Numbered from the stretch's first letter, positions 1 through 8,196 are shown. The stretch is DNA of 64,000 nt from Desulfobacteraceae bacterium (GCA_016743945.1 JADGFI010000002.1:18923-82922); one strand, 5' to 3'. Translations and numbers: made by a program. Notes: a model not told the origin generated them from the sequence alone.

Positions 1-148
1 TGAACCGCATATTTTCAGATTTCCAAAATTTTTTTATTTCTTGACAAAAAAATAAAAAAATATTTACTTATACGATATTGGTGAAACGGTTCTTGCATTC
101 AGGGGATCGCTATTATTATAGGTATTATGCGGGAAAAGGAGAGTACTA

Positions 149-565
149 ATGAAACGGATTCTTGTAATTCTGGTTACAATATTGTTAACTGCCTTTCTTG
201 TTTCTGGCTGTAGTGCAGATGGTAGCAGTGAGGCCAAATCAATTATAAAGAATCAGGCCAATGTCACCGAAGACTATGTAAATGGGCTTGCAAATGCTAA
301 AAGTGCTGATGATGTTGTTAACACCATTGAACATTACACGGCAGGCATGAAAAAGCTGATTCCTGAACTACAAAAATTTCAAAAAAAATACCCGGAATAT
401 CAACAGGGTAAAATGCCTGAGGGAATGGACGCGGATGCCAAGCGGTTAGAAGCAGCCGCTGCAAAAATCCCAGGCGCCATGATGAAGGTGACCACTTATA
501 TGATGGATGAAAAGGTACAAAGGGCGATAACTCAGATGGGGCAAGAAATGGGCAAACTTCAATAG
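149..565 (+). CDS. Predicted lipoprotein, function unknown
   Basis: A 138-residue protein with a basic start, a hydrophobic stretch and a lipobox ending VSGC, so Cys21 is the expected lipidated residue; Ser at +2 would favour the outer membrane under the classical sorting rule. The mature part is rich in Lys, Glu, Ala and Met and looks helical; I recognise no domain. The start is supported by AAGGAGAG at 136-143, six bases before the ATG. It stands alone on the + strand and the region after it begins the cassette-like stretch. Lipoprotein status is well supported; the role is not known. Confidence 0.75.
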   Translation: MKRILVILVTILLTAFLVSGCSADGSSEAKSIIKNQANVTEDYVNGLANAKSADDVVNTIEHYTAGMKKLIPELQKFQKKYPEYQQGKMPEGMDADAKRLEAAAAKIPGAMMKVTTYMMDEKVQRAITQMGQEMGKLQ

Positions 566-729
566 TAATATTTTCATATGCCGGATAAGTCCAAACTTGC
601 CCAGCGGATATTCAAACCAGACGTCATGCTTTTTTGCCTATGAAATAAGTTAACTAAAAAACTGTTTCGAACCATTTACTTGCCTGGTATAAAATGCATC
701 TGATCCTATCCCAAAAACATGGAGAGCAA

Positions 730-790
730 GTTAAGCTATTTTAGGGCCGTTGAACAAGCCGTTGCACTCAGACGAGCTTGTGAACTTAAC
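730..790. repeat. Nested inverted repeat before the HD-domain gene
   Basis: Outer arms GTTAAG (730-735) and CTTAAC (785-790) enclose inner arms ACAAGC (754-759) and GCTTGT (776-781). The 11-mer GTGAACTTAAC at the right end recurs at 1485-1495, shortly before the next gene. The outer arms are in the opposite order to those of an integron attC site, so I do not call it one; it may be a relic of cassette-type recombination or an RNA hairpin. The rest of 566-816 shows nothing else I can name. Confidence 0.4.
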
Positions 791-816
791 ATTATACATT
801 CAAAATAGGTTTCAAT

Positions 817-1356
817 ATGAAAGTAAAAACTCAAATCCCTTTGCTTGAAGAAATATTTTCAGAGTGGGAGAGTATTATAGGAGCTGAATGCGAAGGTTAT
901 AGAAATCATGTTTATAGAATGGTCAATTTTTGTTTTATGTTGAGACCATGTTCAGATGAAGATAAAAAGAAAATTATTATTGCTGGGGCATTTCATGACA
1001 TCGGCATATGGATTGAAGATACTCTTGATTATATTTCGCCTTCGATAGATCCAATGATTATTTATTTGAAAGCACATGATCTTGTATCGTGGAGTGATGA
1101 AATACAGCTTATGATTACGGAACACCATAAAGTAAGAGAATATAAAAATGAGCAATATTATTTGGTTGAATTATTCCGTAAAGCAGATCTTGTAGATTTT
1201 TCTTTAGGCTTTGTTAAATTTGGCCTAAGCAAAAAAGACATAGAAAATGTAAAAAATAAAATTCCTAATTCAGATTTTCACAAAAATTTAGGGAAAAGAG
1301 CTTGGTATTGGTTTTTGAAACACCCTTTGAATCCAGCACCAATGATGAAGTGGTAA
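817..1356 (+). CDS. HD-domain phosphohydrolase-like protein
   Basis: A 179-residue soluble protein with the HD metal-binding signature: His31, the doublet His60-Asp61 in the AFHDIG segment, the His pair at 103-104 in TEHHKV, and Asp124 in KADLVD. Proteins of this superfamily hydrolyse phosphomonoesters or nucleotides using one or two metal ions; the substrate cannot be read from the sequence. It is a single gene in the cassette-like region, and a canonical RYYYAAC-type heptamer (GCCTAAC) begins four bases after its stop. Codon use is AT-rich like its neighbours, consistent with acquisition by transfer. The family call is good; the specific function is unknown. Confidence 0.75.
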   Translation: MKVKTQIPLLEEIFSEWESIIGAECEGYRNHVYRMVNFCFMLRPCSDEDKKKIIIAGAFHDIGIWIEDTLDYISPSIDPMIIYLKAHDLVSWSDEIQLMITEHHKVREYKNEQYYLVELFRKADLVDFSLGFVKFGLSKKDIENVKNKIPNSDFHKNLGKRAWYWFLKHPLNPAPMMKW

Positions 1357-1359
1357 AAT

Positions 1360-1419
1360 GCCTAACAAAAGGTTTAACCAAACGTTTCACACGCCCCATC
1401 TGAAGCATGCCGGTTTTGC
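1360..1419 (+). other. Weak attC-like recombination site candidate
   Basis: GCCTAAC at 1360-1366 fits the RYYYAAC left simple site exactly. A GTT-starting heptamer at 1413-1419 (GTTTTGC) could be a degraded right site, and CAAAA just inside the left site can pair with TTTTG on the right. The interior pairing is poor, so this is a weak candidate, listed because better sites lie in the same region. Confidence 0.25.
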
Positions 1420-1546
1420 ACCTAAAGAGGTTTAAATAAAGTACAAACTAAAATCAAATTTATCGGTTTCGATATCGGTGGCCGGTGAACTTAACGAGTG
1501 GTGTGGCAATCAGCAGATTTCTATACCACTAAAGAAACATTTATAG

Positions 1547-2125
1547 ATGAAAATATTAACAATCTTAGGTAGCCCAAGAAAAAAAGGTAATACAGCCACG
1601 GTTCTTGCTCTGTTTGAAAAAAGGATTGGTGCAGATCATGATATTGAACGGATCAATATTTTAAACAAAGCAGTCAAAGGGTGTCTGGGTTGTGATTCTT
1701 GCCAAAAGGTCGACGACCAACCCGCGTGTGTGCAAAAGGATGATTTCATGGGAATATTTGATAAAATTATTACCGCAGATCTGATTGTATATGCAAGCCC
1801 GGTTTATGTTTGGGACTTTTCAGCCCAACTAAAAGCACTTATAGATCGGCATTATTGTTTAGTAAAATGGAAAAACAGAGATAATAATACCAATTATCTC
1901 CTTGAAGGGAAGCGCACAGCACTGTTGTCAACTTGCGGTGGAAGTGCAGAAAAGAATGCTGACCTAATAAAAGAAATTTTTTCAAGAGAAATGAACTATC
2001 TACATTGTCAAATAGTTGGAAAGTACATTGTTCCTTTTTGCACTATTCCAGAAGAACTCGGAGAAAAAGCAAGAAAAACCACTCATATGATGCATACAGA
2101 TATCATGAACAGTTTCATAGTATAA
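1547..2125 (+). CDS. Iron-sulfur flavoprotein / NADPH-dependent FMN reductase family
   Basis: A 192-residue flavodoxin-fold protein. The FMN phosphate loop is GSPRKKGNT at residues 8-16. Cys46, Cys49, Cys52 and Cys61 form the compact cysteine motif of archaeal and bacterial iron-sulfur flavoproteins, which carry FMN plus a 4Fe-4S cluster and pass electrons in anaerobes. The segment YASPVYVWDFSAQLKALIDR is the usual substrate and flavin-facing helix of the family. No redox partner sits next to it; it lies alone between cassette-like genes. An electron-transfer or oxygen-detoxification role is inference from the family. Confidence 0.8.
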   Translation: MKILTILGSPRKKGNTATVLALFEKRIGADHDIERINILNKAVKGCLGCDSCQKVDDQPACVQKDDFMGIFDKIITADLIVYASPVYVWDFSAQLKALIDRHYCLVKWKNRDNNTNYLLEGKRTALLSTCGGSAEKNADLIKEIFSREMNYLHCQIVGKYIVPFCTIPEELGEKARKTTHMMHTDIMNSFIV

Positions 2126-2384
2126 GTCACACTATAAACACATACAAACGGACGGCTCTCGCGGATTTATGGTTTTTACTTTGCCCGGTGTTAAACCACT
2201 CGTTACCGTGGAACTCGTGTTCAGCTTAGGCCGCCGCTGATGTTGGTGTTAACCACCTCGGCATTAACCCGGTTAATGTAACAATAAGTTCGAACGGTCG
2301 TTTGGTGGCATTTTTATGGCTGTGTGGTCGCTATATTCTGTTCCAAAATCAAGATTATACATCAAAAGGATCTGATACGCTTAA
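2126..2384 (+). other. Intergenic region with an attC right-half-like sequence
   Basis: No gene is supported here. At 2234-2254 the sequence CCGCTGATGTTGG followed by GTTAACC resembles the right half of an attC site (compare 9303-9323), but no convincing left half is present; only TCAGC/GCTGA pairing is seen. I treat it as a possible relic. Confidence 0.2.
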
Positions 2385-3344
2385 ATGATAAATTATCCGG
2401 ACAGAAATGAGCTGATACTCAGCATGAAAACACTTGCAGGATCAGGGGCTTTTGACCTGCCTTCCCCGGATCAAACCCGGCAGAACTTGCATGACGCTCA
2501 ATGGGAATGTAAGGACGGCAATGAAGAGGAAATCCCGTTCCTCCTATTTATGAATGAAGCCTATGACAGCCGGAAAACAGGAATAAATTCTCAGGACTGG
2601 CTGCCTTCGGCTTACAGGTATTATATTTGTCCTGATTTTTTAGGTTTTGCATGCAGTCAGTTCAAAAGCCAGAAACACGAACATTTCGCTATCCAGATTG
2701 TTTTTAATTTTGAAGCCCCTTTTCTGATAAGCATAGATGACTCGAAGAAATTCGAATTGTTTTTTTTTATTATCCCCAGCTATGTGCCGCATCGGGTCAT
2801 CAGCCTGGCAGGGAAACATCTTTCTATTCTGGTTGACCCTTTGTCAGTTATGGGGAAAAAGCTTCACACCCTGTTTAACAATCCAAAATCATTTACAAAA
2901 TTTTGCCGATCCGCCATGGACGAGGTCTATCCCAATCTTCAGGCTCGGTTGGGAGAGTTTGAAAGCTTTCATTTTTTTAACTATATTATTACCCGTTTGA
3001 ACCACATGGTCTCAGGATTTCCTGAATACTGCATGGATGAACGCATCTGGGATGCTATTTCCCGCTGTCGGCTCAAAGGCGGCAAGGGGCTTGGCATAAT
3101 GGATCTGGCTGACTGGACATGTCTTTCCGAGAGCCGGGCCCGCCACCTTTTTAAGGAGGAAACAGGGGTGCCTTTTACACAATATCTCAAATGGCTTAAA
3201 TTAACGGAGGCAATAAAATACGCCTGCACGTCCAGGGTAAGCCTTACACAGGCCGCCCATATGACCGGATTTTCAGATTCTGCACATTTGAGCCGTATGT
3301 TTCGGGAAACCTTCGGCCTGGTACCGTCTTCTGTATTGCAATAA
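2385..3344 (+). CDS. AraC-family transcriptional regulator
   Basis: A 319-residue regulator with a C-terminal AraC/XylS DNA-binding domain: two helix-turn-helix units, the second ending in the family signature GFSDSAHLSRMFRETFG with the characteristic xFxRxF spacing. The N-terminal 200 residues form a cupin-like effector domain with no assignable ligand. It is followed immediately by the decayed tail of a second AraC-type protein (about 3366-3482), so two such regulators may once have stood in tandem. No target operon is evident. Domain assignment is secure. Confidence 0.85.
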   Translation: MINYPDRNELILSMKTLAGSGAFDLPSPDQTRQNLHDAQWECKDGNEEEIPFLLFMNEAYDSRKTGINSQDWLPSAYRYYICPDFLGFACSQFKSQKHEHFAIQIVFNFEAPFLISIDDSKKFELFFFIIPSYVPHRVISLAGKHLSILVDPLSVMGKKLHTLFNNPKSFTKFCRSAMDEVYPNLQARLGEFESFHFFNYIITRLNHMVSGFPEYCMDERIWDAISRCRLKGGKGLGIMDLADWTCLSESRARHLFKEETGVPFTQYLKWLKLTEAIKYACTSRVSLTQAAHMTGFSDSAHLSRMFRETFGLVPSSVLQ

Positions 3345-3365
3345 TCTTCACAGGCGGACTCGTAT

Positions 3366-3482
3366 AGTTCAGTCTCTGGAAATCTTATCGATATTGCCTA
3401 TGAATTCGGCTATGCAGACCAAGCGCATTTTATACGCGACTTCAAGTCTATGTCCGGCATTTTTTGTATAGTTCATTTTATG
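3366..3482 (+). pseudogene. Remnant of an AraC-family C-terminal domain
   Basis: In one + frame the DNA encodes GNLIDIAYEFGYADQAHF followed by IRDFKSMSG, which is the second helix-turn-helix and signature of an AraC-family protein. There is no start or N-terminal part, and the intact regulator upstream ends 20 bases earlier with its own complete signature. After the motif the frame runs into unrelated sequence. It is a gene fragment, probably left by recombination between tandem regulators or by cassette decay. Confidence 0.7.
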
Positions 3483-3589
3483 ATTGTGCATGAAGTAAAA
3501 ATCGGAAAGGAACCAGCCAATCAGATCACAAAAAGGGAACATAAAAAATATATGTCGGATGTGTTGAATCTGATATTCGATATAGAGAT

Positions 3590-3922
3590 ATGCTGGTCAA
3601 TTTCAGGCATCGTTGGGAATTTTATACTAAATTTAGGATAGATTTTCTAACATTTGACTGGAACAAATCAGAATTGGGTCAGCAAAAACAGGCTGCAAAA
3701 AAAATCATTCATGGATCTGATGGGGTGATGTTTATTGTTTCAACCAATACAGAAGTTGATCCCTTAGCAATTTGGGAGATTGACTGCGCGATATCCAAAG
3801 GGATTCCCATTACTGGCGTGGATGTCGGCAAAAATTCTGAAGGGAAGATACCTGATAAACTTATCGAAAAAATGACAAAATACGGGTGGGAGTGGTTTGC
3901 TATGTTTATTAATAAACTATAG
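3590..3922 (+). CDS. TIR-like (MTH538/ThsB-type) domain protein, possibly 5'-truncated
   Basis: A 110-residue product with the core of the MTH538-type TIR-like fold: KKIIHGSDGVMFIVSTNT, then WEIDCAISKGIPITGVDV, the strand-helix-strand that closes the nucleotide-facing pocket. This fold includes the ThsB sensor of Thoeris anti-phage systems. Upstream in the same frame the DNA still encodes KIYVGCVESDIRYRD, which looks like the missing first strand and helix, but has no ATG, GTG or TTG before a stop at 3542. The start is therefore either the internal ATG at 3590 or lost. No ThsA effector gene is adjacent. An attC-like site lies 38 bases downstream, so it may be cassette cargo. Confidence 0.55.
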   Translation: MLVNFRHRWEFYTKFRIDFLTFDWNKSELGQQKQAAKKIIHGSDGVMFIVSTNTEVDPLAIWEIDCAISKGIPITGVDVGKNSEGKIPDKLIEKMTKYGWEWFAMFINKL

Positions 3923-3960
3923 GAGGGTATGGCCAAACCTTGATTTTTTCTTTATAAATT

Positions 3961-4010
3961 TTAACAACGAAAATGCACCGGATAAAACCGATGATTTTCA
4001 TGTTGTAACG
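3961..4010 (+). other. attC-like integron recombination site (hairpin with extrahelical G)
   Basis: The arms ACAAC-GAAAAT-(g)-CACCGG (3964-3981) pair with CCGATG-ATTTTC-AT-GTTGT (3988-4006) around a six-base loop. An unpaired G at 3975 falls where attC sites carry an extrahelical base, and the block AAATGCA-S-CGG is shared with the stronger site at 9263-9323. The left end TTAAC and right end GTTGTAAC are degraded simple sites. It lies between the TIR-like gene and the toxin-antitoxin pair, as expected for a cassette boundary. Confidence 0.6.
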
Positions 4011-4143
4011 ACAATCTAATGTTTACGGAATTAAAGGCCGCCTTGAACGAAATACCGCCTCAGCAATGCTCAGAAAAGTCAAATGGGGATTGAAACGATG
4101 CAGAGTGGAAAAGCTGTTATATTCATATTTGTGTACATAAGAT

Positions 4144-4214
4144 TTCCGTACAAAGTTGCAGTTTACCAATAGAGGTGTTATCATTATAAATAAATACGGA
4201 AACAATCCGTACAA
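4144..4214 (+). promoter_or_regulatory. Probable autoregulatory operators of the TacA/TacT pair
   Basis: TACGGA (4195-4200) and TCCGTA (4206-4211) form a perfect 6-bp inverted repeat with a 5-base spacer, ending 15 bases before the antitoxin ATG. TCCGTACAA occurs twice, at 4145-4153 and 4206-4214, and TTACGGAA appears at 4023-4030. Ribbon-helix-helix antitoxins of this family bind such repeated short palindromes and repress their own operon, so this is the likely operator region. Confidence 0.55.
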
Positions 4215-4226
4215 GAGGGGGTCAAT

Positions 4227-4493
4227 ATGGCAACTACACGATTAGATATAAGACTTGATGAAGACATAAAAGCCAAAGCTGAAAAGGCATCCGCTCTTTT
4301 AGGATTAAAAAGTCTTACAGAATATGTGGTCAGGTTAATGGATGAGAACTCAACCCATGTTATCGCTCAGCACGAGAGTATTATTATCGAGGATAGCATA
4401 TTTGACCAATTCATATCCGCCTGTAAAAAGGCTAAAGAGCCCAATACAGCTTTAATTGAAGCTGCTAAATTTACTAAAGAAAACAATTTTTAA
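4227..4493 (+). CDS. tacA: TacA-type (DUF1778) antitoxin
   Basis: An 88-residue protein with an N-terminal ribbon-helix-helix segment (TTRLDIRLDEDIKAKAEKAS) and the acidic DUF1778 C-terminal tail that wraps the partner toxin. The length and the gene directly downstream, a GNAT toxin whose ATG follows the stop with no gap (4494), match the TacA/TacT type II toxin-antitoxin arrangement. It is expected to neutralise the acetyltransferase and to repress the operon through the palindromes upstream. RBS: GAGGGGGTC eight bases before ATG. Such pairs are frequent integron cassettes, in keeping with the attC-like site just upstream. Confidence 0.88.
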   Translation: MATTRLDIRLDEDIKAKAEKASALLGLKSLTEYVVRLMDENSTHVIAQHESIIIEDSIFDQFISACKKAKEPNTALIEAAKFTKENNF

Positions 4494-5030
4494 ATGAGTT
4501 GGGCTAAAAATTTTAAAGAGTTAAACAAATCTATACATGATCGAACATTTTTCGATTGTGGAGAGCCTGACCTTAACACCTTTATTAAAACTCAAGCAGC
4601 AAAACATATGAAGGCTGGCATTAGCCGTACTATGGTATTACCTGCAAACGTTGCGTTACCAAACCAAAAATTTCCAATTTGCTCATTTTATTGTGTAACT
4701 CCAAGCTCAATATGCCGCGAAACGTTACCTGTAAATCTGGCTAAAAAACTACCACGCTACCCTATTCCTGTATTTTTATTGGCTCAGCTTGCTGTTCACA
4801 AAAAATTCCATGGTAGCGGGTTGGGTAAGGTCTCCTTGATAAAAGCATTGGAATACTTGTGGGAAGTAAACACATACATGCCAGCTTATGCTATTGTAGT
4901 TGACTGTCTTAGTGAATCAGCACAAGATTTTTATGCTAAATATGGCTTTGAAATATTATGTGAACATAATGGCCGTATTCGTATGTTTTTACCGATGAGA
5001 ACTATAAAACTATTATTCAACAAAAAATAA
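4494..5030 (+). CDS. tacT: TacT-type GNAT acetyltransferase toxin
   Basis: A 178-residue GNAT-fold protein. The acetyl-CoA pyrophosphate loop is in LAVHKKFHGSGLGKVSLI, and the C-terminal FYAKYGFE carries the tyrosine used by TacT-family toxins. These toxins acetylate the amino group of charged aminoacyl-tRNAs and stop translation. The N-terminal segment FDCGEPDLNTFIKTQA is also typical of this toxin class. It is translated directly after the antitoxin. An intact frame and conserved motifs suggest a working toxin held in check by its partner. Confidence 0.88.
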   Translation: MSWAKNFKELNKSIHDRTFFDCGEPDLNTFIKTQAAKHMKAGISRTMVLPANVALPNQKFPICSFYCVTPSSICRETLPVNLAKKLPRYPIPVFLLAQLAVHKKFHGSGLGKVSLIKALEYLWEVNTYMPAYAIVVDCLSESAQDFYAKYGFEILCEHNGRIRMFLPMRTIKLLFNKK

Positions 5031-5032
5031 CC

Positions 5033-5067
5033 ATTAAACAAAACACGATCTTATCCGGTTGTTTAAT
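5033..5067 (+). terminator. 9-bp hairpin after the toxin gene
   Basis: ATTAAACAA (5033-5041) and TTGTTTAAT (5059-5067) are perfect inverted repeats starting two bases after the toxin stop. There is no clear T-run behind it, so it may be a weak terminator, an mRNA-end hairpin or a degraded attC core. The remaining bases up to 5194 show nothing else except an isolated ATCTAAC heptamer at about 5146. Confidence 0.35.
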
Positions 5068-5194
5068 AAGCCTGTCCCTCGCATTAATCCGTCATGACTG
5101 AATTTATTGACAATTCTGGTAGCACCTGATAAAGCAACGCCAAGAAAATTATCTAACGAGGCCTTTCTCATCCTAATGGAATAGGGAATAAAAA

Positions 5195-5845
5195 ATGATT
5201 GAGAATATTTTATTTGATCTGGACGGTACCCTGACGGATCCCAAGGTCGGCATCACCCGGTGTATCCAATTTTCACTGGAACATTTTGATGTCCAGGTAC
5301 CCGAGGCCGATGACCTCACTTGGTGTATCGGACCTCCCCTACGGGAATCTTTTTCCCACCTCTTGAATACAGCCAACGACGATAAACTTGATCTGGCGCT
5401 TGCCAATTACCGGAAACGATTTTCTGAGACTGGGATATTTGAAAATATTGTTTTTCCGGAAATCCCTAAATCCCTTGAAAGAATCAAAGATTCCGGATTT
5501 CGGATATATCTGGCCACCTCAAAACCCAGGGTTTTTGCAAAACAGATACTGGATCATTTCAAGCTTATCCAGTTCTTTGATACGGTATACGGTGCTGAAT
5601 TAAACGGCAGCCTTGTGGATAAAGGAGAATTGATCGCCCACATTATTGAATCCGAGGGCCTTGACCCCGAAAGGTCCCTCATGGTGGGAGACCGCGTCTA
5701 TGACATTGCCGGCGGAAAAGAAAACGGGATTATGACGGCAGCTGTGAGCTATGGCTACGGCAGTATGGATGAAATCATATCATCAAAGCCGGACCTCATC
5801 TTTGACAGGTTTTCGGACTTGTCAGATTTTCTCAAAATTACATAA
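5195..5845 (+). CDS. HAD-family hydrolase, phosphoglycolate phosphatase-like
   Basis: A 216-residue HAD phosphatase with all motifs: DLDGTLTDP at residues 8-16 (nucleophile Asp8, acid/base Asp10), ATSKP (motif II), the conserved Lys region, and MVGDRVYDIAGGKENGI (motif IV metal ligands). An alpha-helical cap between motifs I and II is of the Gph/PpaX type. Such enzymes remove phosphate from 2-phosphoglycolate or other small phosphoesters. It is monocistronic and intact, and its base use is less AT-rich than that of the genes on either side, so it may be a resident gene rather than a cassette. The exact substrate is unknown. Confidence 0.82.
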   Translation: MIENILFDLDGTLTDPKVGITRCIQFSLEHFDVQVPEADDLTWCIGPPLRESFSHLLNTANDDKLDLALANYRKRFSETGIFENIVFPEIPKSLERIKDSGFRIYLATSKPRVFAKQILDHFKLIQFFDTVYGAELNGSLVDKGELIAHIIESEGLDPERSLMVGDRVYDIAGGKENGIMTAAVSYGYGSMDEIISSKPDLIFDRFSDLSDFLKIT

Positions 5846-5985
5846 GAATGAAAATAATAAAATTCAAATTTTCAAAAAATGCGGATTAATTTAAAAGGGT
5901 TTACCAACCATGCTCTTGCAACGGATCGCAAACAGCCGTGTCTGAGGAAGAGCTGCGGTATAGATACAAAGAAAAGTAGAAAACT

Positions 5986-6174
5986 ATGGGCTCAATAATT
6001 GGCGTAATAGTTGGTGTCTTTTTAATACTTAATGGTCTTTGGATTAGACGAAGTCCAAACGAAAAAATTCTTATGAAAGGTTTTTTTGTAAGTAAAAAAG
6101 CCTGGCACTACTATTTTGGCGGAGGTATTGCTATTATCGCTTTTTCAATTTTTTTCCTAATCAAAAGTATTTAA
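5986..6174 (+). CDS. Small two-helix membrane protein
   Basis: A 62-residue protein with two hydrophobic segments, residues 2-19 and 44-61, joined by a basic loop (RRSPNEKILMKG), predicting an inner-membrane hairpin. No family is recognised. The RBS region AAGAAAAG precedes the ATG by about 10 bases. It sits alone in the cassette-like region, where small membrane proteins of unknown role are common cargo. The coding call rests on the clear membrane pattern only. Confidence 0.5.
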   Translation: MGSIIGVIVGVFLILNGLWIRRSPNEKILMKGFFVSKKAWHYYFGGGIAIIAFSIFFLIKSI

Positions 6175-6425
6175 CAAAAACAAATATTGTAATTATCTGG
6201 TAAAAACAGCTAATCTTTACGCCAATGCTTTAGGTCAGATACTTGCTCAGAGCATTTATAACCAATCGCTGGAATTTACCTGGGGCCAGTGAGCGGCCCT
6301 AAAAACTTCGGCTTCAATGCAAATTCTTAACATGCTAAGTTTGTCGGCGCTAACCCCCAGGCAACTCAGCCTAATCGGTAAAGGATATGCCATGCGTATG
6401 TTAATTCAGGATTTCGGGGCATGAA
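6175..6425 (+). other. Intergenic region with a weak long attC-like candidate
   Basis: No gene is supported. TTAACATGC at about 6330 and GCGTATGTTAA at about 6394 can pair (AACAT/ATGTT), and the putative right end lies just before the start of the next gene, as for the better attC sites. The interior does not fold convincingly, so the assignment is tentative. Confidence 0.2.
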
Positions 6426-7835
6426 ATGAAAAGAAAACACCATTTTTCAATTATTCTATTCTTAACGTCTATTATCTATATTTCTTTGGTAAATGCGGAT
6501 ACAACCCCCCAGACAATTCATATCAAAAATTCTCGTGCATTTAACTTTCCTAAAAAAAACGTATTGGCCCCATCCATTTCACCGAATGACAAATGGATCG
6601 TGTACCATCGCACCGATATTGATTGGAAAAAACAAAAAGTTGAGGACTTTTTATTCGGTAAAATCCATGATATTGCCCACTTAAAACTTTTCTATTCTCG
6701 CATCGGAAAATCAGAAAAAAGGCAGGTTCCTCTTTATATTCCAGAAATTAATAATTTCTGGATGATCAGCAGTCTTAAACTTTGGTCTCCTGATGGGCGT
6801 TATCTGGTAGTGTTTATCAAAGAGCATTCAAAAACATGGATCAACATTATCGACTTTTCCTTAAAAAAACCGATTCTTGCTGATGTATTCCAGACATCGG
6901 ATGTTTCGTGCTACCAGATTCCCATCTTTGTTTCAAATTCGGAGTTGATCTATTCAGGGCCACAAGGCAAATGTTTAATGCAAAAAAAAATTGGAAAACC
7001 TGAAATAAAAAAAATTCAATATATTTCCAGCATTATACCACGTTCAAAAAAAATCATAGAATTTCAGATGGGAACAAACAAAAATTTCATCTACCGTTTT
7101 TTGTATTCAAATCAGTTGATCTTTTTTTTAACCAATCTGAACCACCCTGAAAAACAAATTTTTTTCAGCGCCTTTAAGTGCAAAGATATTAAGAAAAAAA
7201 TAACTGATAAGCCATTTTCTGGCCATATCCATGCGACCCCGGTTTTTGAATTCAAAGGCCATGACTGCCAGGGATATTTCGATCTTTCTCCCGACGGCGG
7301 TTCTGTTGTTCTCTATTTCAAGCAATCCGCGTATAAAGGGAAAGATCTGGCCATTATGGTCGATCTGACATCTTTTGATATCAGGTGTCAATTTTTAGTT
7401 GGTAAAGGCAGCCAGGTTAAATGGTCTAAGAACAGTCAGAGCATTCTTTTTTTAGGATGGACCTTCGCGCAATATCAGCAAAACAAAATCCCTGTTTCAA
7501 ACACGTACCATTTTTTGAACCGTATCGACCTGAAAACCAATCTTCAACAAAATTATGGTGGCTCATCTGACATCGATTTTGGTTGGATGCCGGATGAGAA
7601 ACACATCTTCACAAATTATAAATATTTTGGTCTGCACATTCTTCGGATCAAGGATGGACGACCAATTCATCAATTAAGCCCCAATATGGTCACACCAGTT
7701 GGAATCCTTAAAACGAAAATGGGTCTCGACATCTCTGAGACTGGTGTTATTACTCCTTCCGGCCGTTATTTGTACTGGAAGGGAATGAACGACCCCATTT
7801 TTTTTATTATTGAAAATCCATTTGGTTTTCTGTGA
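6426..7835 (+). CDS. Secreted TolB-like beta-propeller (PD40) protein
   Basis: A 469-residue protein with an N-terminal signal peptide (hydrophobic residues about 5-23). It then has repeated blades of the type SPNDKWIVYHR, SPDGRYLVVF, SPDGGSVVLYF and MPDEKHIFTNY, the PD40/WD40-like repeats of TolB and its relatives. It probably folds as a periplasmic six- or seven-bladed propeller used for protein or ligand binding. No tol-pal genes are nearby. Lysine-rich, AT-rich codon use matches the surrounding accessory region. The fold is well supported; the partner is unknown. Confidence 0.65.
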   Translation: MKRKHHFSIILFLTSIIYISLVNADTTPQTIHIKNSRAFNFPKKNVLAPSISPNDKWIVYHRTDIDWKKQKVEDFLFGKIHDIAHLKLFYSRIGKSEKRQVPLYIPEINNFWMISSLKLWSPDGRYLVVFIKEHSKTWINIIDFSLKKPILADVFQTSDVSCYQIPIFVSNSELIYSGPQGKCLMQKKIGKPEIKKIQYISSIIPRSKKIIEFQMGTNKNFIYRFLYSNQLIFFLTNLNHPEKQIFFSAFKCKDIKKKITDKPFSGHIHATPVFEFKGHDCQGYFDLSPDGGSVVLYFKQSAYKGKDLAIMVDLTSFDIRCQFLVGKGSQVKWSKNSQSILFLGWTFAQYQQNKIPVSNTYHFLNRIDLKTNLQQNYGGSSDIDFGWMPDEKHIFTNYKYFGLHILRIKDGRPIHQLSPNMVTPVGILKTKMGLDISETGVITPSGRYLYWKGMNDPIFFIIENPFGFL

Positions 7836-7884
7836 CAATTTTTTTAAAATAAAAAATGGGGTCTACTTGACTCTTGATTGATAA

Positions 7885-7931
7885 AACTCAACAACGAAAA
7901 TGCTGACGTGACAAACCGCAGATGTTAAAAT
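7885..7931 (+). other. Degraded attC-like site
   Basis: The 14-mer AACAACGAAAATGC at 7890-7903 is identical to that of the site at 3961-4010. Here AAAAT-(g)-CTG can pair with CAG-ATGTT (7918-7925), again leaving an unpaired G, but the rest of the right arm is lost. The shared sequence makes common origin likely. Confidence 0.4.
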
Positions 7932-7986
7932 TATACAATTAATCTAAAATTGAAAAATATATGAAATTCCTTATTCGAATGGTGAA

Positions 7987-8196
7987 TTGAACTTGCGAGG
8001 TATTTCAGCCGTGCTCGAATTTGATGCCACCATGGCACCTCTGGAGGATGGCGTTTTTGTCTTAGAAGCTCATTTCGATATCGATCGGACGCGTTGGCAT
8101 GTGATCTATGGGTCCACTTGGTTTTTCGAGCACCTGGGGATGCATACGGTTTTTGATCTGCTAAGTTTTCAAATTCGCATGGTTGTTGTTCGGTAA
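7987..8196 (+). pseudogene. YceI-family fragment (C-terminal part)
   Basis: The 69 residues fit the second half of a YceI lipocalin-like protein: a strand like NLRGISAVLEFDAT, then HFDIDRTRWHVIYGST and the closing strand LLSFQIRMVVVR. Full YceI proteins are about 170-190 residues with a signal peptide, so more than half is missing at the N-terminus. No upstream continuation is visible in any frame. YceI proteins bind isoprenoid-type lipids in the periplasm; this remnant probably does not function. Confidence 0.5.

Noticed and set aside
730-790. Nested inverted repeat read as an attC site
   Set aside because: The outer arms run GTTAAG...CTTAAC, the reverse of the RYYYAAC...GTTRRRY order required for attC, and the inner loop lacks extrahelical bases.
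4023-4140. Short + frame encoding GIKGRLERNTASAMLRKVKW before the antitoxin
   Set aside because: It could be the tail of a lost gene, but it has no start and I cannot assign a family, so it is not listed as a feature.
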